A DNA stretch of 25,563 bases from RGIG426 sp045598065 (GTDB taxonomy: Bacteria; Bacillota; Clostridia; Oscillospirales; Acutalibacteraceae), in contig JAZLLJ010000051.1 of NCBI GenBank assembly GCA_045598065.1, positions 1-25,563 on the forward strand, in the 5' to 3' direction. This document shows, in pieces, positions 13,268-19,161 of this stretch. The notes below the pieces were generated by a model. The model was not told where the DNA came from and did no database searches. It saw only the letters and a program-made list of their open reading frames with translations. Position 1 is the first letter of the stretch. Every line of letters begins with the position of its first letter. A program made the position numbers and the translations under genes.

Positions 13268-14980
13268 ATGGCTATTTACGAAAAATATATCGGTCGTTCG
13301 CGCGACTCGTTTACGAGTTACGAAGACCTTCATGAAAATTATCATATCACCTGCCCCGACGGGTTCAACTTCGCCTATGACGTGATGGACGTTTTGGCGG
13401 CGGAAAAACCCGATAAGCGCGCGATGGTTTGGGTTTCCAACGATTTTGAGGAACGCATCTATACGTTCGCGGATATCAAACGCGAATCCGACCGCGCCGC
13501 GCGGTATCTTTACTCGAAAGGTATCCGCAAGGGCGATCGCGTGCTGATGGTTTTAAAACGCAGTTACTGGTTCTGGTTTTTGCTGCTCGGTATGCACAAG
13601 CTCGGCGCGATTTTGGTGCCTGCGACCAATATGCTGATGGCGAAAGACTACGTCTATCGCTGTAACGCGGCAAAGGTCAAGGCGGTCATTATCACCGCGG
13701 ACGGCGACTGTACTGATTATTTCGACAAGGGCGAGGGCCAGTACGAAACCGTGGAGATGAAGTTTGTCACCAAAGGCAAACAGATCCCCGGTTGGATTGA
13801 CTTTGAAACGGAAATCGCCGACGTGCCGTTCGAATGGGAAAAACCGCAGGGCGACGATTACGCCGGCGGCACCGATACGTCGATGATTGCGTTTACGTCC
13901 GGCACGACCGGCTACCCGAAAATCATCACCCATGACTTCCGCTATCCGCTCGGCCATATCGCCACCGGTGTGTTTTGGCACCGTGTGGTGGACGGCGGTT
14001 TGCACTTCACCGTGTCCGATTCCGGTTGGATGAAATGCTTCTGGGGCAAAATGTATGGCCAATGGATGGGCGAAACCGCCCTGCTTATCTATGATTTTGA
14101 TAAGTTCAACGGTGACAACATCCTGCACATGCTCGAAAAGTACAAGGTGACGACGTTCTGCGTGCCGCCGACGATGTACCGTATGATGCTTCAATGCGAC
14201 GTGTCGAAATACGATTTGTCCGCGCTTACCCACTGCTGCACCGCCGGCGAGGCGCTTAACCCGGAGATTTTCAACAAGTGGTACGAGGCGACCGGCCTTA
14301 AAATCCACGAAGGCTTCGGTCAAAGCGAAACGCCGGTGTGTATCGCCACCTTCGCGCCGTTTATGGAGCCGGTGCCGGGTGCGCTCGGACTGCCGTCGCC
14401 CGGATTTGACGTACATATTCTCGATGCGGATGACCAGCAAGCACAGCGCGGCACCGTGGGCGAGATTTGTGTGCGTGCCGAGAGCATTGAAAAGCGGCCG
14501 TTTGGACTGCTTTCCAGTTACAACGAGAACGAGGAAGAGACCGCCGCCGCCTATCGCAATGGGTTTTATCACACCGGCGACCGCGCCTACCGCGACGAAC
14601 ACGGGATGTTTCGTTTTGTCGGCCGCGGCGACGACGTGATTAAATCGTCCGGCTACCGTATCGGTCCATTCGAGATTGAAAGCGTCTTGATGGAACACGA
14701 TGCCGTTTCCGAGGTTGCCGTGACCGGTGTGCCAGATCCTGACGGCATCCGCGGTTTCCTTGTGAAAGCGACCATCGTGCTTTCCAAGGGGTTTGAGGGC
14801 AGTCCGGAACTCGTGAAAGAACTGCAAACCTACGTCAAGGTGAATACCGCGCCGTACAAATATCCGCGTATCGTGGTGTTTACGGATGCGCTTCCGAAGA
14901 CGTTCAGCGGCAAGATCCAGCGCGCCGTTATCCGCGACCGCGATATGCAGGCGTGGATTGAATCACAAAAACAACAGTGA
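13268..14980 (+). CDS. AMP-forming acyl-CoA synthetase (acetyl/medium-chain type)
   Basis: A 570-residue enzyme that activates a carboxylate with ATP and CoA through an acyl-adenylate. Motifs are AFTSGTTGYPKI (208-219), GFGQSETPV, FYHTGDRAYRDEHGMFRFVGRGDDVIKSSGYRIGP split over the hinge, and a C-terminal catalytic Lys549 in TFSGKIQR. The N-terminal segment (NFAYDVMDVLAAEKPDKRAMVW) matches the MACS/AcsM group, not long-chain ligases. The archaeal member MacsMa from Methanosarcina acetivorans prefers 2-methylbutyrate, which would fit a branched-chain pathway here, but the substrate cannot be read from this sequence. It follows the XRE-cupin gene with GGAGTAG before its ATG. It appears to be the last metabolic gene of the operon; the first pilin gene starts eight bases after its stop. 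Confidence 0.9.
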   Translation: MAIYEKYIGRSRDSFTSYEDLHENYHITCPDGFNFAYDVMDVLAAEKPDKRAMVWVSNDFEERIYTFADIKRESDRAARYLYSKGIRKGDRVLMVLKRSYWFWFLLLGMHKLGAILVPATNMLMAKDYVYRCNAAKVKAVIITADGDCTDYFDKGEGQYETVEMKFVTKGKQIPGWIDFETEIADVPFEWEKPQGDDYAGGTDTSMIAFTSGTTGYPKIITHDFRYPLGHIATGVFWHRVVDGGLHFTVSDSGWMKCFWGKMYGQWMGETALLIYDFDKFNGDNILHMLEKYKVTTFCVPPTMYRMMLQCDVSKYDLSALTHCCTAGEALNPEIFNKWYEATGLKIHEGFGQSETPVCIATFAPFMEPVPGALGLPSPGFDVHILDADDQQAQRGTVGEICVRAESIEKRPFGLLSSYNENEEETAAAYRNGFYHTGDRAYRDEHGMFRFVGRGDDVIKSSGYRIGPFEIESVLMEHDAVSEVAVTGVPDPDGIRGFLVKATIVLSKGFEGSPELVKELQTYVKVNTAPYKYPRIVVFTDALPKTFSGKIQRAVIRDRDMQAWIESQKQQ

Positions 14981-14987
14981 GGGTAGA

Positions 14988-15353
14988 ATGATGAAAAAAT
15001 TAAGAAAAAAAGGATCGGCTACGTTTGATTTTCTGGTAGTTATTTTGGCTGTTGTCGGTATCGGCATCGGCATTCCGACCTTCACCGCCGCTTTGGAAAA
15101 ATCCCGTCAAAGGACGGACCTCGCCAACGCCCGTGCGCTGAAATCCCTCGTCGTAGCCCAGTATATGAATGATAGTCTGGATGCCGGCACCTATTATTTA
15201 GAGGAAGGCGGACAGACGATTTCCGAAGACGAGGATGGATGCATTGTTATTACTTCTCGCAACTGGGGAAACCGTGGTGAGCCGGTTTCGGTCACCATCA
15301 GCTCCTCCGGTTACGTTACCGAAACCGTTCCGGATTTAAATGATTCGTACTGA
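14988..15353 (+). CDS. Diverged type IV pilin-like protein (pilin 1)
   Basis: A 121-residue protein starting MMKKLRKKGSATFDFLVV. The class III (prepilin) signal is recognisable but altered. After the Gly of the putative cleavage site the sequence is SATFD where classic pilins have FTLxE, so the +1 Phe is Ser and the +5 Glu is Asp. The following hydrophobic helix, AVVGIGIGIPTFTAALEKS, is rich in Gly. From IPTFTAALEKS to VAQYM it is almost identical, in DNA too, to the two pilins downstream; beyond that point the C-terminal domain is unrelated. Start ATGs at 14988 and 14991 both follow GTGAGGG. It lies only eight bases behind the acyl-CoA synthetase stop and before a strong terminator, so it may be carried on the metabolic transcript. 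Confidence 0.75.
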   Translation: MMKKLRKKGSATFDFLVVILAVVGIGIGIPTFTAALEKSRQRTDLANARALKSLVVAQYMNDSLDAGTYYLEEGGQTISEDEDGCIVITSRNWGNRGEPVSVTISSSGYVTETVPDLNDSY

Positions 15354-15392
15354 TGTGCTATATATAAAGGTATAGTATAGATAAACTATAGT

Positions 15393-15426
15393 AAAAAGAG
15401 CGATGCGCACGCATCGCTCTTTTTTT
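15393..15426 (+). terminator. Rho-independent terminator after pilin 1
   Basis: AAAAAGAGCGATGCG (15393-15407) pairs with CGCATCGCTCTTTTT (15410-15424), followed by further T residues. It should end the long T-box transcript. The A-run on the 5' side makes it usable in both directions, but no minus-strand gene is nearby. Confidence 0.9.
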
Positions 15427-15488
15427 GCGTGAAAACGGCGCGGAGCGTGGAAAAGGGGTGCTCATCGCAAGGGGGGAGAGAAACAAAA

Positions 15489-15569
15489 ATGCGACTGAAA
15501 ATCGACAAAAAAGAGGGAAACCTCTTTTTTATTGTGCAATATTACCAAAAAAAGAAACCCAAGTTTTGA
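15489..15569 (+). CDS. Possible 26-residue small ORF upstream of pilin 2
   Basis: The ATG at 15489 is preceded by AAGGGGGGAGAG, a credible though long-spaced ribosome binding site. It reads 26 residues, MRLKIDKKEGNLFFIVQYYQ and then KKKPKF, before TGA at 15567. The frame runs through the hairpin at 15507-15530. No promoter is evident between the terminator at 15426 and this ATG. It may be a gene remnant, a leader peptide or chance. Confidence 0.25.
   Translation: MRLKIDKKEGNLFFIVQYYQKKKPKF
15507..15530. terminator. Symmetric hairpin with GAAA loop, bidirectional terminator-like
   Basis: AAAAAAGAGG and CCTCTTTTTT pair perfectly around GAAA, with A and T tracts on both sides. It lies in the 361-base gap between pilins 1 and 2. 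It would insulate the pilin 2 promoter from read-through. That gap holds, in order: the first terminator, this hairpin with a possible small ORF across it, and the operator-promoter. Confidence 0.6.
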
Positions 15570-15591
15570 GTTTTTGCACGAATTTATAAAA

Positions 15592-15631
15592 ACTCACTTT
15601 TTGAGTATTGACAATTACTCAAAAAGTGAGT
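15592..15631. promoter_or_regulatory. Perfect 15-bp inverted repeat, putative operator of pilin genes
   Basis: ACTCACTTTTTGAGT (15592-15606) and ACTCAAAAAGTGAGT (15617-15631) are exact reverse complements, separated by 10 bases. Each arm is itself a small dyad (ACTCA N5 TGAGT). The -35 element lies in the centre and the right arm fills the promoter spacer, so a bound protein would block RNA polymerase. A looser related pair, GAGTTTTT (15569-15576) and AAAAACTC (15588-15595), lies just upstream and overlaps the left arm. Confidence 0.8.
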
Positions 15632-15636
15632 ACAAT
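15608..15636 (+). promoter_or_regulatory. sigmaA promoter of pilins 2 and 3
   Basis: A perfect TTGACA (15608-15613) and TACAAT (15631-15636) are spaced 17 bases apart. Transcription would start near 15643, leaving a leader of about 72 bases before the ATG at 15715. Confidence 0.9.
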
Positions 15637-15714
15637 ATATGTACACCAAAGGGGAAGTTCCAACTCAACCAACCGTTTGGCGAAGAACAACTCATTGAAA
15701 AGGAGAAATGCTTT

Positions 15715-16125
15715 ATGAAAAAAATGAACAAAAAAGGCTTTACCTTGATGGAAATGTTGATCGTTATCGCGATCATCGCCATCTTGATTGCCATCGCGAT
15801 CCCGACCTTCACCGCCGCTTTGGAGAAATCCCGTCAAAAGACGGACCTCGCCAACGCCCGTGCGCTGAAATCCCTCGTCGTTGCCCAGTACATGGCTGGT
15901 GAAGAAGATGATGACGTCTATTCCACCATCTCTGCTTTGACCACTGGCTCTGCTGATTTCTATCTGCACAAAAACGGCCAAGAGTTGCAGCTCGCTTCTG
16001 GCAGCGACTCGATGAAAATCACCGCGAAATGGGACGGCGAGAGCTATGGTGATTACATCAAATGCTCTTTCGACGGCACTTGCAAAATGACCTCTTCTGA
16101 GCCGAAACTGACCGGTGAGTCCTAA
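15715..16125 (+). CDS. Type IV pilin-like protein (pilin 2)
   Basis: A 136-residue prepilin. MKKMNKKG is a short basic leader ending in Gly at the prepilin peptidase site. FTLMEMLIVIAIIAILIAIA then begins the mature protein, with Phe+1 (usually methylated) and Glu+5, followed by the hydrophobic helix that packs in the pilus core or inner membrane. The remainder is a small polar domain with acidic EEDDD and a C-terminal pair of Cys in CSFDGTCK that could form a disulfide. It is short for a major pilin and could be a pseudopilin. The ATG at 15715 follows AAGGAG; the frame is open further upstream but lacks a ribosome binding site. No pilus ATPase, platform protein or prepilin peptidase is in this window. 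Confidence 0.9.
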   Translation: MKKMNKKGFTLMEMLIVIAIIAILIAIAIPTFTAALEKSRQKTDLANARALKSLVVAQYMAGEEDDDVYSTISALTTGSADFYLHKNGQELQLASGSDSMKITAKWDGESYGDYIKCSFDGTCKMTSSEPKLTGES

Positions 16126-16163
16126 TTTAGGAATCAACTGAACACGTCTAAATAGTGAACTTC

Positions 16164-16202
16164 GTGGGAGGAGATGGGAGTTGCATCTCCTCCCACATTT
16201 TC
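16164..16202 (+). terminator. Hairpin between pilins 2 and 3, partial terminator
   Basis: GTGGGAGGAGATG (16164-16176) pairs perfectly with CATCTCCTCCCAC (16184-16196). The following T-tract is short (ATTTTCT), so it may only attenuate transcription or protect the pilin 2 message. The bases CTAAATAGTGAACTT before it recur before the pilin 3 hairpin. Confidence 0.7.
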
Positions 16203-16231
16203 TAAAAAAACAAAAAGGGAGAAATGTCATT

Positions 16232-16660
16232 ATGAAAAAGATGAATAAAAAAGGCTTTACCTTGATGGAAATGCTCATCGTTATCGCCATTATCGCCATC
16301 TTGATCGCCATCGCGATCCCGACCTTCACCGCCGCTTTGGAGAAATCCCGTCAAAAAACGGACCTCGCCAACGCCCGTGCGCTGAAATCCCTCGTCGTTG
16401 CCCAGTATATGGCGGGTGACGAAGATAAACCGGATATTCCGGTGGACGTTCTTTCCGCTTTTGCCGGTAAAGGTGCATCTGATACCGTTACGTTCTACCT
16501 GAACAAAAACGGTCAAGAACTGACCGAGAACGACAGTGAAAAAATGAAAGTTGCTGCTAAATGGGACGGTAAATACGGCAATGATGCGGTTATTTCCTGC
16601 ACCTTTGATGGCACTTGCAAAATGATGTCTTCTGTTCCGGAACTGACGTCTGAGTCCTAA
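16232..16660 (+). CDS. Type IV pilin-like protein (pilin 3)
   Basis: A 142-residue paralogue of pilin 2. The first 60 or so residues are practically identical (MKKMNKKGFTLMEMLIVIAI to VAQYMAG), including the Gly cleavage site, Phe+1 and Glu+5. The globular part differs but keeps the order of motifs: FYLNKNGQEL, AKWDGKYG, and CTFDGTCKMM with two Cys. It is a recent tandem duplicate. The ATG at 16232 follows GGGAG. It has no promoter of its own that I can see, so it probably depends on read-through of the hairpin at 16164-16196, which would lower its output relative to pilin 2. Confidence 0.9.
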   Translation: MKKMNKKGFTLMEMLIVIAIIAILIAIAIPTFTAALEKSRQKTDLANARALKSLVVAQYMAGDEDKPDIPVDVLSAFAGKGASDTVTFYLNKNGQELTENDSEKMKVAAKWDGKYGNDAVISCTFDGTCKMMSSVPELTSES

Positions 16661-16696
16661 TTAAAAGAACGGCATATTAACTAAATAGTGAACTTT

Positions 16697-16733
16697 GGGC
16701 GGAGGATGAGATTGCATCCTCCGCCCTTCTTTT
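16697..16733 (+). terminator. Rho-independent terminator after pilin 3
   Basis: GGGCGGAGGATG (16697-16708) and CATCCTCCGCCC (16715-16726) pair perfectly around AGATTG, followed by TTCTTTT. Confidence 0.85.
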
Positions 16734-16798
16734 ATGCAAGACTTATTTTTTTGTAGGTTTTGCCCCGAAAGAGAAAGATTTTTGTTGTAAAACACGAC

Positions 16799-16836
16799 AA
16801 AAGCCGCAGGCATACCGGTGTATGCCTGCGGCTTTT
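16799..16836. terminator. Strong bidirectional terminator between convergent units
   Basis: AAAAGCCGCAGGCATAC (16799-16815) and GTATGCCTGCGGCTTTT (16820-16836) are exact complements. It separates the plus-strand pilins from the minus-strand secA block, 108 bases past the stop of the last minus gene. Apart from this and the pilin 3 terminator, the gap 16661-16944 shows no gene. Confidence 0.85.
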
Positions 16837-16944
16837 AACATGGTTTCACACAAAAAGAGTGCTTTTCGGTTGCAATATCCCGAACTCGTGTCGCCCAAAC
16901 TGCGGCGTTTCCCGAGAGGGTTACGGTTTATCGAATGATATCCG

Positions 16945-17598
16945 TTAAATATAATAGGAAAGACTATCCAAAAAGCTTATACCCAACGCAATGAAAAGAA
17001 CACCAAGGATGAGATTCAGTGCAAGGATAATTGCCGCCCAAAGCAGCGAGGCCTTGAAATAGTTGGCACGGCCTTTGTTACCGCTTCCGAAAGCCCAAAC
17101 AAACATCATGATGATGTTGACACAGGGAATAAGCATAATCAGTATTGTGAGCATCCACTCGCCGACTGACAGCGGCACTTCCAGGTTGGACGGCGTGACG
17201 TTGGGTATGTAGTTCGGAACGACGGTGTTTTGGCGTTCAGCCGGTGTAACCGGAGGAATATACGAGCTGCCCGTCGAGGAAATCGGGGTTGTCGGCGTAA
17301 CCGGTGCGACCGGCACAGAGGGTGCTGTAGGAGCGGAGGTAAAAAACGGGTTGGCGGCAGGAGCTGCCTGTTGCGGTGCAGTCGGAGCAGAGGGCGCCGC
17401 AGGAGCGGAGGGCACCGCAGGAGCGGAGGCCAAAAATGGATTGGCAGCAGGAGCCGCCGGTCGCGGTGTCACAGGAGCGGAGGTAACGGAGTTGAGCGCT
17501 ACGGTTACTTCCGAATCGGGTTTGCTGTTTGACAACGCGTCGGGGTTGTTTTCGGTAGGGTTGTTTAACGGGGCAAAGGGGTTTTGGTTTTGTTCCAT
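16945..17598 (-). CDS. Pro/Ala-rich protein with C-terminal membrane domain
   Basis: A 217-residue protein of unknown function. Residues 1-130 are low complexity and rich in Pro, Ala, Ser, Thr and Asn, with an internal repeat: AAPAANPFLASAP and AAPAANPFFTSAP, and an NPFAPLNNP variant near the start. The C-terminal part has two membrane helices around a polar turn: VGEWMLTILIMLIPCVNIIMMFVWAFG, split by a Pro, then ASLLWAAIILALNLILGVLFIALGI. The segment AFGSGNKGRANYFKA between them is typical of small Firmicute membrane proteins seen with zinc-ribbon or disordered N-terminal regions. The ATG at 17596-17598 follows GAGGAGG. It is the last gene of the secA-ychF block. Confidence 0.75.
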   Translation of the reverse strand: MEQNQNPFAPLNNPTENNPDALSNSKPDSEVTVALNSVTSAPVTPRPAAPAANPFLASAPAVPSAPAAPSAPTAPQQAAPAANPFFTSAPTAPSVPVAPVTPTTPISSTGSSYIPPVTPAERQNTVVPNYIPNVTPSNLEVPLSVGEWMLTILIMLIPCVNIIMMFVWAFGSGNKGRANYFKASLLWAAIILALNLILGVLFIALGISFLDSLSYYI

Positions 17599-17620
17599 AA
17601 TGATTCCTCCTCAAATTATG

Positions 17621-18052
17621 TTAGTGGGAAAGCTCCCATAGCAAACGAAATATGTTTTTTTCGGTATAGACGTAGGGGACTTCGCCGGGAAATACGGTTA
17701 TCATTTTCCATGCATACAGTCCGATGCATAGACAAAAGCAGATAACGCAGTAAACGATGGCGATGGGAAACAGCTTGCGGTTCACATAGCGAGTCAGCGC
17801 CAACAACCCGATTGCACATAAAACGGGTATCAGCATCGGCTGAAGCGCAAAGGAACCGGCGAAATCTCCGCACAGCAATTTGAATCCGGCGCGTGTCATT
17901 CCGCAAAAAGGACAGGGGATGCCGAGTCCCCATACGAAGAAACAAGGAGTGCCTAGCCAAAAACTGAGTGCCGCCCACAGAAAGAGAAAGATAAGAATAC
18001 CTTTCCACCAGGTTTTCAGGTCGGCTTTCAGCAACTCAAAGCCTCGCTTCAT
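17621..18052 (-). CDS. DUF2752 family membrane protein
   Basis: A 143-residue membrane protein with three or four hydrophobic segments. The diagnostic DUF2752 stretch IPCPFCGMTRAGFKLLCGDF (residues 45-64) is present with its CPFCG pair of Cys, followed by a helix containing the family's Pro (LQPMLIPVL). The function of the family is unknown. Its ATG overlaps the ychF stop as ATGA (18049-18052), with no separate ribosome binding site, so its translation should depend on ychF translation. The Pro/Ala-rich gene begins 22 bases after it. Confidence 0.88.
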   Translation of the reverse strand: MKRGFELLKADLKTWWKGILIFLFLWAALSFWLGTPCFFVWGLGIPCPFCGMTRAGFKLLCGDFAGSFALQPMLIPVLCAIGLLALTRYVNRKLFPIAIVYCVICFCLCIGLYAWKMITVFPGEVPYVYTEKNIFRLLWELSH

Positions 18053-19140
18053 ACGTTAAAGCGGAAGAGCACCACGTCGCCGTCTTGCATCACGTATTCC
18101 TTGCCCTCCGAGCGGACAAGGCCTTTTTCTTTGGCGGCGGTCAGCGAACCGCAGGCGATGAGGTCGGTATAGGCGACCACTTCGGCGCGAATGAAACCGC
18201 GCTCGAAATCGGTGTGGATTTTGCCGGCGGCTTGCGGTGCTTTGGTGCCATTCGTAATCGTCCACGCGCGCACTTCCGGTTGACCGGCGGTCAGGTAGGA
18301 GATGAGGCCGAGCAAGCGGTAACTGGCGCGAATCAGGCGGTCGAGGCCGGAACTGTCGAGGCCGAGCTCCGAGAGGAATAACTGTTTTTCGTCCTCTTCC
18401 ATACCGGAGACTTCTTCTTCAAGCGCCGCGCAAATGGGCAGCACTTCGGCACTGTCACCCGCAATCTCGCGCACGCGGTTGACAAGCGCGTTATTTTCGA
18501 TGCCGTTCGTAAACGCGGCTTCGTCCACGTTGGCGGCGTAGATGACCGGCTTGCTTGTAAGCAGGGAAACGGTACGCATCACCGCTTCCTCATCCTCGGT
18601 CATTTCCACCGAACGGGCCGGTTTGCCTTCTTCAAGCGCGGCTTTCACGCGTTTGTAGAGGTCAAGCTCTTTTTGGAGCGATTTGTCGCCTTTGAGGGCT
18701 TTGACGGTGCGATCGATGCGGCGGTCAAGCGTCTCTATATCCGCAAAAATCAGCTCGAGGTCAATCGTCTCGATATCGCGTGCCGGATCGACGCTTCCAT
18801 CCACGTGAACGATGTCGTCGTTCTCGAAACAGCGGACGACGTGCACGATGGCATCCACTTCGCGGATGTTGGCAAGGAATTTGTTGCCGAGACCTTCGCC
18901 GCGACTGGCCCCTTTGACCAAACCGGCGATGTCCACAAATTCGATGACCGCAGGGGTGACTTTGACCGGATTATACATTTCTTCTAATTTTTTAAGACGC
19001 TCATCCGGCACCGCCACCACGCCGACGTTCGGCTCGATGGTGCAAAACGGATAGTTGGCGCTTTGGGCGCCTGCGTTGGTGATGGCGTTAAACAGAGTGG
19101 ACTTGCCGACGTTGGGCAGTCCCACAATACCGAGTTTCAT
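18049..19140 (-). CDS. ychF: Redox-regulated ATPase YchF (Obg family)
   Basis: A 363-residue Obg-family P-loop protein that prefers ATP to GTP and binds the ribosome. The G1 motif GLPNVGKST is at residues 6-14, followed by NYPFCTIEPNVGVV, the G3 motif DIAGLVKGASRGEGLGN and IREVDAIVHVVRCFE. The C-terminal TGS-like end has DFERGFIRAEVV and GKEYVMQDGDVVLFRFNV, the standard tail of the family. Length is normal (about 363-366). The ATG at 19138-19140 has AGGAGG behind it. It lies 21 bases after secA and overlaps the DUF2752 gene by four bases, so the four minus genes probably form one transcript. Confidence 0.96.
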   Translation of the reverse strand: MKLGIVGLPNVGKSTLFNAITNAGAQSANYPFCTIEPNVGVVAVPDERLKKLEEMYNPVKVTPAVIEFVDIAGLVKGASRGEGLGNKFLANIREVDAIVHVVRCFENDDIVHVDGSVDPARDIETIDLELIFADIETLDRRIDRTVKALKGDKSLQKELDLYKRVKAALEEGKPARSVEMTEDEEAVMRTVSLLTSKPVIYAANVDEAAFTNGIENNALVNRVREIAGDSAEVLPICAALEEEVSGMEEDEKQLFLSELGLDSSGLDRLIRASYRLLGLISYLTAGQPEVRAWTITNGTKAPQAAGKIHTDFERGFIRAEVVAYTDLIACGSLTAAKEKGLVRSEGKEYVMQDGDVVLFRFNV

Positions 19141-19161
19141 ACAATGGCCTCCTATGCCGGA

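Noticed and set aside
13553..14827. A 424-codon minus-strand frame opposite the second acyl-CoA synthetase
   Set aside because: It mirrors the codon structure of the ligase gene and has no motif of its own.
15532..15714. A 61-codon N-terminal extension of pilin 2
   Set aside because: It would run through the promoter and operator, and the short basic leader from 15715 is a perfect prepilin signal with its own AAGGAG.
14988..16660. A complete type IV pilus or competence operon
   Set aside because: Only pilin-like genes are present; no assembly ATPase, platform protein or prepilin peptidase was found in the window.
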